Shown here: positions 52,246 through 61,093 of the stretch, in pieces
Numbering within the stretch: the stretch's first letter is position 1
How the letters are laid out: each line of letters begins with the position of its first letter
Assembly (NCBI RefSeq): GCF_003002025.1
Contig: NZ_PVZB01000010.1
Location: 62,001 to 126,000, forward strand
Length of the DNA: 64,000 nucleotides
Direction of reading: 5' to 3'
Source of the DNA: Paraburkholderia sp. BL25I1N1
GTDB taxonomy: Bacteria; Pseudomonadota; Gammaproteobacteria; Burkholderiales; Burkholderiaceae
The notes under the pieces: model-generated
Seen by the model: only the letters and a program-made list of their open reading frames with translations
Database searches by the model: none
Told to the model about the DNA's origin: nothing
Translations under genes and position numbers: made by a program

Positions 52246-53174
52246 ACGCGCCCGACACATCTTTCGCCACCGCGCCCACGGCGTCGTACGACAGCGCGGC
52301 GCACGGCTACAACTTCGCGTACCTCGACGAACAGACCAAACGCATGCTGCGCCGCGCCTTGCTCAAAGCCGTGGCCGTGCCGGGTTATCAGGTGCCGTTC
52401 GCCTCGCGTGAAATGCCGCTGCCGTTCGGCTGGGGCACCGGCGGCATTCAGGTCACCGCGGCGATCATCGGCAAACAGGACACGCTGAAGGTGATCGACC
52501 AAGGCTCCGACGAAACCACCAACGCGGTCAACATCCGCCGCTTCTTCGCGCGCACCACCGGCGTGGCGACCACGCGCCGCACCGTCGACGCGACAATCAT
52601 CCAGACGCGTCACCGCATTCCCGAAGCGCCGCTCACCGAGAAGCAGATTCTCGTCTATCAGGTGCCGATGCCCGAGCCGCTCTTTCGCCTCGAACCGCGC
52701 GTCGCCGAATGCAAGAAGCTGCATGCGCTCGCCGATTACGGCCTGATCAGCGTGAAGCTCTATGAAGACATCGTGCATCACGGCAGCATCGCGACCACAT
52801 ACGACTACCCGGTGATCGTCAACCATCGCTACCTCGCTTCGCCGTCACCGATTCCAAAGTTCGACAATCCGAAGATGCATATGAACCCCGCGCTGCAATT
52901 GTTCGGTGCCGGCCGCGAGCGGCGCATTCACGCGATTCCACCGTACACGCCCGTGCGCAGTCTCGACTTCGACGATCATCCGTTCGAAGTGCAGAAATGG
53001 CAGCACGCGTGCGCGCTGTGCGGATCGACAGAAAGCTTTCTAGACGAAATGATCGTGGACGACGCCGGCAAACGCATGTTCGTCTGCTCCGATAGCGACT
53101 ACTGTCACGAACGCCGCGGCGACGCCGATCTCGATCTGCCGGCGCGCGAAGCACGCAAGGGAGAGCCCGCATGA
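52242..53174 (+). CDS. phnJ: C-P lyase catalytic subunit PhnJ (radical SAM)
   Basis: A 310-residue radical SAM enzyme that breaks the carbon-phosphorus bond of ribose 1-phosphonate 5-phosphate. The iron-sulfur cysteines are C257, C260 and C282 (CX2CX21C, a PhnJ-only spacing), and C288 corresponds to the thiyl-radical cysteine of the E. coli enzyme. All are present, so the complex should be active. The N-terminal YNFAYLDEQTKRMLRRALLK and GWGTGGIQVT blocks fit. It overlaps phnK by 4 bp. Confidence 0.95.
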   Translation: MNAPDTSFATAPTASYDSAAHGYNFAYLDEQTKRMLRRALLKAVAVPGYQVPFASREMPLPFGWGTGGIQVTAAIIGKQDTLKVIDQGSDETTNAVNIRRFFARTTGVATTRRTVDATIIQTRHRIPEAPLTEKQILVYQVPMPEPLFRLEPRVAECKKLHALADYGLISVKLYEDIVHHGSIATTYDYPVIVNHRYLASPSPIPKFDNPKMHMNPALQLFGAGRERRIHAIPPYTPVRSLDFDDHPFEVQKWQHACALCGSTESFLDEMIVDDAGKRMFVCSDSDYCHERRGDADLDLPAREARKGEPA

Positions 53175-53941
53175 CGCCGCTTCTGCGCGCCCGCTCGCTC
53201 ACCAAACAATACGGCGGCCGCAACGGCTGCAGAAACGTCAGCTTCGATCTGTATCCAGGAGAGGTGTTGTGCATCGTCGGTGAATCCGGCTCGGGCAAGA
53301 CCACGCTGCTCAACACGCTCGCGCTGAAAACCGCCGCCGATAGCGGCTCGCTTCACTACACGGCCACGCATGGCGACAAGCTCGATCTGCTCGCGTTGTC
53401 CGAGCCGCGCCGCCGTTTGCTGATGCGCACGGAGTGGGGCTTCGTCCAGCAGAATCCGCGCGACGGACTGCGCAGCGGCGTCTCGGCCGGCGCGAATATC
53501 GGCGAGCCGCTGATGGCGGTCGGCGCGCGTCACTATGGCGATATCCGTTACGCGGCTACGCAGTGGATGGAGCGCGTCGAACTCGACGCTTCGCGCATCG
53601 ACGAATTTCCCGCAGCGTTTTCAGGCGGCATGCAGCAGCGTTTGCAGATCGCGCGCAATCTCGTCACCAGTCCACGGCTCGTCTTCATGGATGAACCCAC
53701 CGCCGGTCTCGACGTGTCGGTGCAGGCGCGTCTGCTCGATCTGCTGCGCACGCTGACGTCCACGCTGCATCTGTCGGTGCTGATCGTGACGCACGATATC
53801 GGCGTGGCGCGTTTGCTCGCGCACCGGTTGATGGTGATGCAGGGCGGCGAAGTGGTCGAGGCGGGCCTGACCGATCAGGTGCTCGACGATCCGCAGCACC
53901 CGTACACGCAAACGCTGGTTTCCTCGGTTCTGCCGGTTTGA
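53171..53941 (+). CDS. phnK: C-P lyase ABC-type ATPase PhnK
   Basis: A 256-residue ABC ATPase. Walker A is GESGSGKTT, the signature is SGGMQQRLQIARNL and Walker B is LVFMDEPTAGLD. PhnK docks on the PhnGHIJ core rather than on a membrane permease. KQYGGRNGCRNVSFDLYPGE near the start and RTEWGFVQQNPRDGLR are PhnK-like. It overlaps phnJ and nearly touches phnL. Confidence 0.94.
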   Translation: MTPLLRARSLTKQYGGRNGCRNVSFDLYPGEVLCIVGESGSGKTTLLNTLALKTAADSGSLHYTATHGDKLDLLALSEPRRRLLMRTEWGFVQQNPRDGLRSGVSAGANIGEPLMAVGARHYGDIRYAATQWMERVELDASRIDEFPAAFSGGMQQRLQIARNLVTSPRLVFMDEPTAGLDVSVQARLLDLLRTLTSTLHLSVLIVTHDIGVARLLAHRLMVMQGGEVVEAGLTDQVLDDPQHPYTQTLVSSVLPV

Positions 53942-53949
53942 GGCTCACA

Positions 53950-54714
53950 ATGCGATCCATTGAAACAAGCAGTGAAGCGCGCGCCGGCGAGCACGCGTTC
54001 ATCGACAATGCCGCGCTGATGCTGCGCGCGGTCGGCATCGGCAAGACGTTTACGTTGCATGGCCAGGGCGGTGTGCGGATCGAAGCGCTCGCGGGCGTCT
54101 CGCTCGATGTCGAGCGCGGCGAGTGCGTGGTGCTGGTCGGGCCGTCTGGCGCGGGCAAGAGCACGCTGCTGCGCTGTCTGTACGGCAATTACCTGGCGAG
54201 CAGTGGCTCAATCGTGGTTCGCGATGCGGCGAATGACGGCCAACCCGTGTCGATCACCGGCGCCGAACCGCACGACGTGTTGCGTCTGCGCCGTGGCGTG
54301 GTCGGTTACGTGAGTCAGTTCCTGCGCGTGATTCCGCGCGTGCCGACGCTCACGCTAGTCGCCGAACCGCTGCTCTTGCGCGGCGTGCCGGAGGACAAAG
54401 CGCGCGCGCGTGCGGCCGCGCTGCTAACCAGATTGAATGTACCGGAGCGGCTGTGGTCGCTTGCACCCGCCACGTTCTCCGGCGGCGAACAGCAGCGCGT
54501 GAATATCGCGTGCGGTTTGATCGCGGAGCACCCGCTGCTGTTGCTCGACGAACCGACGGCCTCGCTCGATGCGGAGAACCGCGACGTGGTCGCCGATCTG
54601 ATCGTCGAGGCACGCGAGCGCGGCGCGGCGATCGTCGGCATTTTTCACGACGAAGATACGCGCAGCAAGGTGGCCACGCGCCGCGTGGAACTCCGGCCGC
54701 CGCTGCGTCACTGA
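53950..54714 (+). CDS. phnL: C-P lyase ABC-type ATPase PhnL
   Basis: A 254-residue ABC ATPase. Walker A GPSGAGKST, signature TFSGGEQQRVNIA and Walker B LLLLDEPTASLD are intact, and YVSQFLRVIPRVPTL is typical of PhnL. In E. coli PhnK and PhnL form a dimer on the C-P lyase core. The ATG at 53950 is preferred to an in-frame TTG at 53938 inside the phnK end. Confidence 0.93.
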   Translation: MRSIETSSEARAGEHAFIDNAALMLRAVGIGKTFTLHGQGGVRIEALAGVSLDVERGECVVLVGPSGAGKSTLLRCLYGNYLASSGSIVVRDAANDGQPVSITGAEPHDVLRLRRGVVGYVSQFLRVIPRVPTLTLVAEPLLLRGVPEDKARARAAALLTRLNVPERLWSLAPATFSGGEQQRVNIACGLIAEHPLLLLDEPTASLDAENRDVVADLIVEARERGAAIVGIFHDEDTRSKVATRRVELRPPLRH

Positions 54715-54835
54715 CGCGAATCACATGAAGCGGCGCGAGCGCCGCGCGAAACAGCACTACACTGGCGCATGCGGCATCGATGCAAAAAACACCCATACAG
54801 CCACACTCAAGTCTGACTGACTACGGAGCAAGTCG

Positions 54836-55969
54836 ATGTTGATCAGGAACGCTCGCATCGTGACGCGAGACGAAGTATTCACCGGCGTGCTACGCGTCGA
54901 AGACGGCGTGATTCGCGACGTCGAACGCGGCACGACCAGCGCGCGCGAAGCCGAAGATTGGGACGGCGACTATCTGTTGCCCGGCCTGATCGAACTGCAC
55001 ACGGACAATCTGGAGAAGCATCTGGCGCCGCGTCCGGGCGTGCAATGGAACACCGATGCCGCCTTCGTGATCCACGACGCGCAAGTGGCAGCTGCCGGCA
55101 TCACCACCGTGTTCGATGCGCTCGCCATCGGCTCGCGTACGAACGTGGGATTGCGGGGCCGCGATCTGCAGACGCAGTGCGCCGCGTCGCTCACGCGGTT
55201 TTCCGAGCGCAAGCTGTTGCGCGCCGAACATTTCCTGCATCTGCGCTGCGAAATCGCCACCGCAGACGTGGTGGACGTGTTCGATTCATTGTGCGCGCAT
55301 CCACTGCTGCGGCTCGCCTCGGTCATGGATCACACGCCGGGGCAGCGTCAATGGCACGACCGCGAGCAATGGCGCCGCTTCCAGGAGCGCAATGGCAAGC
55401 TGAGCGACGAACACGTCGAGACGGCGCTGGCCGAACTGTCGGTCGAACAGGCGCGTTACGCCGATGCGCACCGCCGCGAGATCGTCGCGCGTTGCAACCG
55501 GCTCGGCATTCCGGTGGCGAGCCACGACGACACGCTGATCGAGCACGTCGAACAGGCCAGGCAGGAAGGCATCGTGCTCGCCGAATTCCCGACCACCCGC
55601 GTCGCTGCCCAGGCCGCGCGCAAGCACGGCATCTCGACCATCATGGGCGCGCCGAACATCGTGCGCGGCGGCTCGCATTCGGGCAACGTGTCGGCGCTCG
55701 AACTGGCGAACGCAGGCTTGCTCGACATCCTCTCGTCGGATTACGTGCCGTCGAGCCTGATGACCGCTGTGTTCGAACTGGTCGACAAAGCCGGCTGGAC
55801 CTTGCCGCGCGCGATGCGAACGGTCTCCGCCGAACCGGCGCGCACCGCCGGCTTGCACGACCGCGGCGCGATCGAAGCGGGGTTGCGCGCGGACTTCGTG
55901 CGCGTGACGATGCTCGACAAGTTGCCGGTGCCGCGCGCAACGTTTCGCGGCGGGGCACGGATCGTTTGA
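54836..55969 (+). CDS. phnM: Alpha-D-ribose 1-methylphosphonate 5-triphosphate diphosphatase
   Basis: A 377-residue amidohydrolase-superfamily enzyme. It has metal ligands in LIELHTDNLEKH, a histidine in SVMDHTPGQRQW, SHDDTLIEHV, and DILSSDYVPSSLM near the C-terminus, all typical of PhnM. It removes pyrophosphate from the ribose triphosphonate intermediate before PhnJ acts. GGAG lies 8 bp before the ATG. A 121-bp gap to phnL could hold a second promoter, but none is clear. Confidence 0.94.
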   Translation: MLIRNARIVTRDEVFTGVLRVEDGVIRDVERGTTSAREAEDWDGDYLLPGLIELHTDNLEKHLAPRPGVQWNTDAAFVIHDAQVAAAGITTVFDALAIGSRTNVGLRGRDLQTQCAASLTRFSERKLLRAEHFLHLRCEIATADVVDVFDSLCAHPLLRLASVMDHTPGQRQWHDREQWRRFQERNGKLSDEHVETALAELSVEQARYADAHRREIVARCNRLGIPVASHDDTLIEHVEQARQEGIVLAEFPTTRVAAQAARKHGISTIMGAPNIVRGGSHSGNVSALELANAGLLDILSSDYVPSSLMTAVFELVDKAGWTLPRAMRTVSAEPARTAGLHDRGAIEAGLRADFVRVTMLDKLPVPRATFRGGARIV

Positions 55970-55986
55970 AGTTTGAAATGTGCAGA

Positions 55987-56010
55987 AAAGACCCTGTTTC
56001 AGGGGTCTTT
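55987..56010 (+). terminator. Intrinsic terminator of phnGHIJKLM
   Basis: AAAGACCC (55987-55994) pairs with GGGTCTTT (56003-56010), with a further CTG/CAG contact in the loop, ending in TTT. It lies 17 bp past the phnM stop. Confidence 0.82.
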
Positions 56011-56062
56011 CGCTGTTCGCGCGGTGTGTGCACGGTGTGTGCCTCACGCCTCGCAAACAGCC

Positions 56063-56509
56063 TCAGGGCGTGGACGGCAACTGCCCCCACGCCACCAGCA
56101 CCTTCTGAATTCCACGCGCATACGCATCGCGCTGTTTCGGCGTTTCCGAGTGGTAAGCGCCGATCGCGCGCCACGTATTGCCGTGCTTGACCATCTTCTG
56201 TTTCAGCAGCCAGGCCGCCACGTACACGTTCACGCACGGATCGATCAGCGCGCGATGCGGCACGCCTTCGCGCGCGAGATCGTCGAAGTGAATCGAATTG
56301 ATCTGCAACTGACCCACGTCGATCGAACCGTTGACGTTTTGCCGTATCGCGCTCGCGTCACCCTTCGATTCGTACCACGCCAGCGCTCGCAGCACCCACG
56401 GGTTGACGCCTTGATAAGCGGCGGCTTCGTTGAAACAGTCGTCGGCCGCTTGCGCGGCGCCGCACACCGACAGGCAGGCGAGTGCGGTCAGGAGGATCTT
56501 CAAGGACAT
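56063..56509 (-). CDS. Lytic transglycosylase (SLT domain), IagB-like
   Basis: A 148-residue exported enzyme with a signal peptide (about 1-21, ending AAQA). The SLT/lysozyme-like domain has the catalytic glutamate in LAWYESKGDASAIRQN, followed by GSIDVGQLQINSIHF and AIGAYHSETPKQRDAYA. The short form is like IagB/VirB1 peptidoglycan-opening proteins that help assemble secretion or pilus machines. It is last of a three-gene group of exported proteins. Such a machine is not visible in the window. Confidence 0.9.
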   Translation of the reverse strand: MSLKILLTALACLSVCGAAQAADDCFNEAAAYQGVNPWVLRALAWYESKGDASAIRQNVNGSIDVGQLQINSIHFDDLAREGVPHRALIDPCVNVYVAAWLLKQKMVKHGNTWRAIGAYHSETPKQRDAYARGIQKVLVAWGQLPSTP

Positions 56510-56564
56510 GCTGCATCCTTCCGCTTGTCAGCGATAAAGAGGCGAGCGCCGCAACGCCGCCGGA

Positions 56565-56918
56565 TTACTTCGCCAACGCCTGGTCGATCTGGCGCTGCAC
56601 GGAGTCGAGATAGGCATGCGACGCGTCGGATACGACGATGCGCACGACCGGCGCGGGCGAACTTCTGCGCTCTTGCGTCGGCGCCGCCATACGCTGCTTC
56701 TTGCGATGCGTCGCCGGCTTGAGCGGCAGCTCGTCGTCGCCCGCGCCCGGCGGCGGGAGCATCGCGAGCGACGGCAACGGCGGATACACCTTGTCCGCCG
56801 CAGCGGGAAATGCGGCCGGGATTGCGCCGGCGGATTGCAGATCGGCGCCCGGCTGACCGGCGAAGGCCGGCGCGCTCAGCAGCATGGCCAGCGTCAGGAA
56901 AACGATGCGAACCGTCAC
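56565..56918 (-). CDS. Small exported Pro-rich protein
   Basis: A 117-residue protein with a signal peptide (about 1-21, APAFA). The mature part has a Pro-rich stretch (VYPPLPSLAMLPPPGAGDDE), a basic patch (THRKKQRM) and a C-terminal helix SHAYLDSVQRQIDQALAK. I do not recognise the family. The GTG at 56918 follows AAGGAG at proper spacing; an earlier GTG overlaps the lipoprotein stop. It lies between a lipoprotein and a lytic transglycosylase gene. Confidence 0.68.
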   Translation of the reverse strand: MTVRIVFLTLAMLLSAPAFAGQPGADLQSAGAIPAAFPAAADKVYPPLPSLAMLPPPGAGDDELPLKPATHRKKQRMAAPTQERRSSPAPVVRIVVSDASHAYLDSVQRQIDQALAK

Positions 56919-56929
56919 GGTGCCCTCCT

Positions 56930-57295
56930 TCACTGAACCGTCCTGATGGACACGCTATACGGCTGACCCAACCCGGCGGTGCGGTTCTCGAAGTTCACGC
57001 GCGCCGTGCGCTGTGCCGGCACGCCCTTCCACACCGCCTGATTCAGATACGCGAAGTCCTGTCCCAGCGCGGTCACGAGCACGACCGTGGACTGCGGCTG
57101 CGCGGCAGCCAGCGTGCCCGCCTTGGCGAGCACCGTGGCGAGTTGCGGATCGCGCGCACCGAGCGCATCGGGCGGAATGTCGAAGCTGATCACCTCGTTC
57201 GGCGCCTTGTCCGGATGAGCCGCAGTCGGCGCAGGCATCTGCGCGCATCCGGCGACCGCGAAAACGGCAGCCAATAACCCTATCTGTCGCTTCAC
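56930..57295 (-). CDS. Small lipoprotein
   Basis: A 121-residue protein with a lipoprotein signal (MKRQIGLLAAVFAVAGC, lipidated Cys at 17). The mature chain contains NEVISFDIPPDALGARDPQL and VNFENRTAGLGQPYSVSIRT. No family is recognised. It is the first gene of the minus-strand group with the Pro-rich protein (11-bp gap to its start) and the lytic transglycosylase, suggesting an envelope-spanning role. Confidence 0.72.
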   Translation of the reverse strand: MKRQIGLLAAVFAVAGCAQMPAPTAAHPDKAPNEVISFDIPPDALGARDPQLATVLAKAGTLAAAQPQSTVVLVTALGQDFAYLNQAVWKGVPAQRTARVNFENRTAGLGQPYSVSIRTVQ

Positions 57296-57634
57296 GGAAG
57301 TCTCCCGTCAGATTCGTTGCTATATCGGAGTTTTCGGCAGGCTCGCGGCAAAGTTGATATGGCGGAAACGCTTCGCTGAAAATCAAAAAGACTTGCCTCA
57401 AGATCGGCGCAAACGATTGCTTCGGCGCTCGGCGAAGCGAGGATCGAGGCAAACTTGCCTCGCGGTTTTGGGGCGAAGAGAGAAGCCGGCGATAGAAATG
57501 GAAAGCTGTTAGAAAGAACCCGGAAAGCTGAGAGCAAAGTCCCTTACCCACAGCGAGCGATGCAGACGACCACAGCAACGCCCGTCACAAGAAGCGTCGC
57601 CAATTCAGGCCGGCATCCCGCGTATTCAGCCAGA
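57296..57634. other. Intergenic region with small repeats
   Basis: 339 bp between the diguanylate cyclase end and the lipoprotein start, both on the minus strand. It has the palindrome CGAGGCAA-AC-TTGCCTCG at 57445-57462 and a further ACTTGCCTC at 57391-57399. The promoter of the lipoprotein operon should be here; none is clear. Confidence 0.45.
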
Positions 57635-59443
57635 TCACGCCGTCGGCTCGGCCTCGTGCCCTTGCGTCGCGCCAACGTCCGCCTGCGCCTGCTCGAACTG
57701 TTCGCGGCGGCGCATGTCGAGCACATCGTGGTAACGCATATAGCCGCAGCGTCCGCCGGATTTGGCCGCGTACATTGCCGCATCCGCGTTGAGCAGCAGT
57801 TCCTCGGCTGTGCCGCTGTCGTCCGGGAACTGGCTGATGCCGATGCTCGCGCCCACGGTCATGCCCTGCCCGTCCACCTGGAGTTCTTCGTTCAACGCCG
57901 CCATGATGCGCGAGGCAATGGCGGGCGCCGCCTCCGCCGAACGCGGCCCCTCGATCAACACGATGAACTCGTCGCCGCCCAGCCGCGCCACCACATCCGC
58001 GGAACAGAGCACCTGTTTCAGCCGGCGTGCCACCGCGACCAGCACCTTGTCGCCGACGGCGTGGCCGAATTGATCGTTGATCTGCTTGAAGCGGTCCAGG
58101 TCGACGAACAGCACGGCCAGCCCTTCCTCGCGCCGCGTCGCTTCGTCGATCGCGTTTTCGAGCTTCTCCATGAACAGCACGCGGTTCGGCAGTCCGGTCA
58201 GCACGTCGTGCGTGGCGAGATGCACGAGTTCGCGTTGCTTGGTGTGCAGCGCGTCCATCTGCGCCTTGATTTCGCGGCGCAGCCGGTCGAAGCACCGCGC
58301 CAGCACGCCGATCTCGTCGGTGCGTTTGAGCGGCAGCGTTTCCATCGCGTGCTCGGCGAACAGATGCGTCGCCGCGTACGCGAGACTATGCAGCGGCTTG
58401 GTCAGCGCGCGCGCGAACAGAACCGCGAGGAACAGCGCCAGCACACTGAAAATCAGCACCATGCGCACGATTCTGTCGCCGAGCAGATTCGCGCCGGACA
58501 AGACGTCTTCGAGCGGTTTGGCGAGACCGAGCACGATGAAGCGGTTGCCCTCCAGATCGCCGAACGGCCTGCGCACGAAAGCGAGCACCTGGCCGGCGGC
58601 CTGGTGCGGCCGCGCAAGACCGTTGACCAGCGCCTCGCTTTGCGTCTGTTCGAAAAGCGGCTTGGTCACGGAGAAACTGTCCTGCATCAGCACGCGCCGG
58701 CCGCGATCGAAGCCGAAGGTTTTCGAGGCGTCCGGATTGACGAGGAAATCGCCCCACTCGTTGGCCAGATAGACCTGATAGTCGCTCGGCAAATCGCTTT
58801 GCACGCGCTTGAACAAGCCCGCCAGATCGATGTCGATCACGACCACGCCGACCACCGTGCCATTGCCGTTCGACACCGGCGTGCCGAGCCGCAAGGTCGG
58901 CTTGCCCTCCGCGGCATGCGAGCCGTATTCATGGTTGACCAGGATCGGCGAGGTGTAGATGCGGCCCGGCGAAAACGCCAGCGTGTCGAACACATACGCG
59001 AACTGGCCTTTCTCCTGCAGCTTGTCCCCTTCGACGCGCACGAGGCCGTCGGCGTCGCGGTCGAAGCGAACCAGTTCGAGTCCATAGTGCTGACGCGAAA
59101 TCAGCCTGACTTGCAGGTACTCGGGGTGATGCACCATGAAACTGGAATACACCTGTGCCAGCCGTTCGCGTGCCGCGCTCGGGCCGGCACCGTCGTCGGT
59201 CTGCGCGAGCTCCGCCGTGGACGGCATGCTCGCGAGCACGAGCGCGTCGGCGGCGACATCGTCGATCGAGGTGGAAAAGCGCTGGCCGAGCAATTCCGTC
59301 GACATGAGCAGGCTGCGCTCGGCTTCGTTCACGAGCATCGTGCGGTTGGCGCGATACGCGTAATAGCCGGTCGCGCCGGACGCGAGCACGCCGATGCACG
59401 CAAGCAGCACGGATAATTTGAAGGTCAGCCCAGGCCGCATCAT
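57635..59443 (-). CDS. Membrane diguanylate cyclase with periplasmic sensor, HAMP and GGDEF
   Basis: A 602-residue protein. A membrane helix at about 9-30, a large periplasmic double-PDC-like (Cache) sensor at about 35-300, a second membrane helix at about 315-335, a HAMP segment to about 395, and a GGDEF domain with intact GGDEF at 489-493. The residue where the inhibitory-site arginine normally sits is a cysteine (CSAD), so product feedback inhibition is probably lost. It should make cyclic-di-GMP in response to a periplasmic ligand. Its ATG overlaps the stop of the binding-protein gene (TGATG), coupling sensor and binding protein. Confidence 0.93.
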   Translation of the reverse strand: MMRPGLTFKLSVLLACIGVLASGATGYYAYRANRTMLVNEAERSLLMSTELLGQRFSTSIDDVAADALVLASMPSTAELAQTDDGAGPSAARERLAQVYSSFMVHHPEYLQVRLISRQHYGLELVRFDRDADGLVRVEGDKLQEKGQFAYVFDTLAFSPGRIYTSPILVNHEYGSHAAEGKPTLRLGTPVSNGNGTVVGVVVIDIDLAGLFKRVQSDLPSDYQVYLANEWGDFLVNPDASKTFGFDRGRRVLMQDSFSVTKPLFEQTQSEALVNGLARPHQAAGQVLAFVRRPFGDLEGNRFIVLGLAKPLEDVLSGANLLGDRIVRMVLIFSVLALFLAVLFARALTKPLHSLAYAATHLFAEHAMETLPLKRTDEIGVLARCFDRLRREIKAQMDALHTKQRELVHLATHDVLTGLPNRVLFMEKLENAIDEATRREEGLAVLFVDLDRFKQINDQFGHAVGDKVLVAVARRLKQVLCSADVVARLGGDEFIVLIEGPRSAEAAPAIASRIMAALNEELQVDGQGMTVGASIGISQFPDDSGTAEELLLNADAAMYAAKSGGRCGYMRYHDVLDMRRREQFEQAQADVGATQGHEAEPTA

Positions 59444-60591
59444 CAAAAACGCTCCGACCGGTCCCCGGACACGATTCGGGCCCACAGGTCCTCGCGCCGC
59501 TGAATATCTTCCACCGGGCCGATCCACACAATGCGCGCGTTATCGGTGTTTTCCGCGGGTGCCGTCAATGTGTTGGCGAGTCCCTGGCGTTGCGTGAGCA
59601 ACGCGCTGACCTCCGGTTCGAGCATGTAGTTGATCCACGCGAGCGCCAGCGGCCGATCGGCCGCCGCGCGCGTCATCGACCAGCAATCCAGCCACGCGAG
59701 CGCACCTTCGTCGGGAATCACGTAGCCGACATCGGCGCCGGCGCGGCGCAGCAATTCGACCTGCTGGGTGCCGTAGTTGCCGAACATCAGCGCGACCTTA
59801 TGCTGGATGAAAAACGCGGTCGCTTCCTCGGGCAACGTGTAATAGGTCAGCAGATTGCGGCGCAGATCGACGAGCTTGTGAGCAATCGCGCGCATTTGCG
59901 CGGCATCGAGTTGAAAAGGATGCGGATAGCCGAGCGCCAGCGCCGTGAACGAAAAATTGTGCTGCGCGCTGTTGAAGTCGAGCACCTTGCCGCGATAGCG
60001 CGGATTCCACAATTCGCGCATGGAGCGCGGCGCCACGGCGACCTGCGTGCGGTCGTAGATCAGGCCCATCGACGAATACGTAAACGGTATGGCGTATGCC
60101 TTGCCGCCCGACGTGATGCCGCCGATCGAGGCAAGCGCCTGAAAGCGCGGCAATTGTCGTTTGGTGTTCGGCACGCTCGCGAGATCGAGCGGCGCCAGCA
60201 GATTCGCTTGTGTGTAGCGCTGGATTTCCGCGGTATTGGCGGCGAGCACGTCGAAAGGCGGCGCGCTTACGGCGTGCATCTGGGCCCACAGCGCCTCGTC
60301 GGAGTCGACCAGCGTCACTTCCACTTTGGCTTGGTAGCGCGCCTCGAAATTCTTGACGACGTCGGCGTCCGCGTAGCCGGGCCAAGCCAGCACGCGCAGA
60401 ATCTTCTCGTCGGCTTTAACCGGCGACGCCGAGAAAAGGCTCACGCAGATAAGCGTGCCGATCAAATATGTTAAAAATCCCGGACAAACGCCACATAACG
60501 ACAAACGTGGGCGCGCCACGGCGCCAGCGATTCGTGAATGGAAGAATCGTTTAAAAATGCGCTTTGCATCTGCTGTCAACATCATGTGCAT
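59443..60591 (-). CDS. Periplasmic binding protein, spermidine/putrescine (PotD) type
   Basis: About 382 residues. A signal region (about 30-60, CVSLFSASPVKA, then DEKILRVLAWPGYADADVVK) leads into a cluster D solute-binding domain with KVEVTLVDSDEALWAQMHA, AYAIPFTYSSMGLIYDR and DEGALAWLDCWSMTRAA, as in PotD/PotF. No ABC permease or ATPase is nearby; instead it is coupled by a 1-bp overlap to a diguanylate cyclase with a periplasmic sensor. That suggests it presents a ligand, perhaps a polyamine, to the cyclase. The start is unsure: ATG 60591, or GTG 60600. Confidence 0.87.
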   Translation of the reverse strand: MHMMLTADAKRIFKRFFHSRIAGAVARPRLSLCGVCPGFLTYLIGTLICVSLFSASPVKADEKILRVLAWPGYADADVVKNFEARYQAKVEVTLVDSDEALWAQMHAVSAPPFDVLAANTAEIQRYTQANLLAPLDLASVPNTKRQLPRFQALASIGGITSGGKAYAIPFTYSSMGLIYDRTQVAVAPRSMRELWNPRYRGKVLDFNSAQHNFSFTALALGYPHPFQLDAAQMRAIAHKLVDLRRNLLTYYTLPEEATAFFIQHKVALMFGNYGTQQVELLRRAGADVGYVIPDEGALAWLDCWSMTRAAADRPLALAWINYMLEPEVSALLTQRQGLANTLTAPAENTDNARIVWIGPVEDIQRREDLWARIVSGDRSERF

Positions 60592-61093
60592 AACCAACAC
60601 CGTTTAGCAGAAGGCCTTTCTGACGAGCGCAAACACGCGGACTCGATCCGCGGACAGGTTGCCCGGTGACTTTCTTCAGACAGAGACGCTCGATGCTGCA
60701 TGTGGCGGAGCGCGAGGAGCATCGATGATAGCGCTAAGAAAACCATTTTTGGTTTTTGGCTCAGCCACAGTCGAAAAAATTACCAGTCGGACGCGATGCA
60801 GCAGACCCGCTCATCTGCATTTAACGGCAAGTTTTGCGCAAACTTTAACTCGCCATTGATGGATTGAAACGCGCGAACACGTGAATCGCGCGCTGTAATG
60901 CCGCGCGACAGTCCGTCGCTTGATCATGGCATTCGGAAGTTGCCAGCGGCGCTTCTAAAGAAGACCCGCGCCGATGCCGATAAACGATCTCTTGCCCCAA
61001 GCCGCCGGCGGCGACAGATGGCAGACCGCAGCGTCGCCGGATGCCACGCGGCCTGTCTCCTGGGCAATCGAAGAGACGGACAAGAAACAGATC
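60592..61093. other. Intergenic region between binding-protein gene and small membrane protein
   Basis: About 500 bp between divergent genes. It is AT-rich around 60740-60860 and includes TTGCGCAA near 60836. No gene, promoter pair or terminator can be supported. An in-frame ATG at 60974 could lengthen the next gene. Confidence 0.4.

Noticed and set aside
57455..59416. 653-codon plus-strand open frame over the diguanylate cyclase
   Set aside because: Antisense shadow of a gene with intact GGDEF and HAMP regions.
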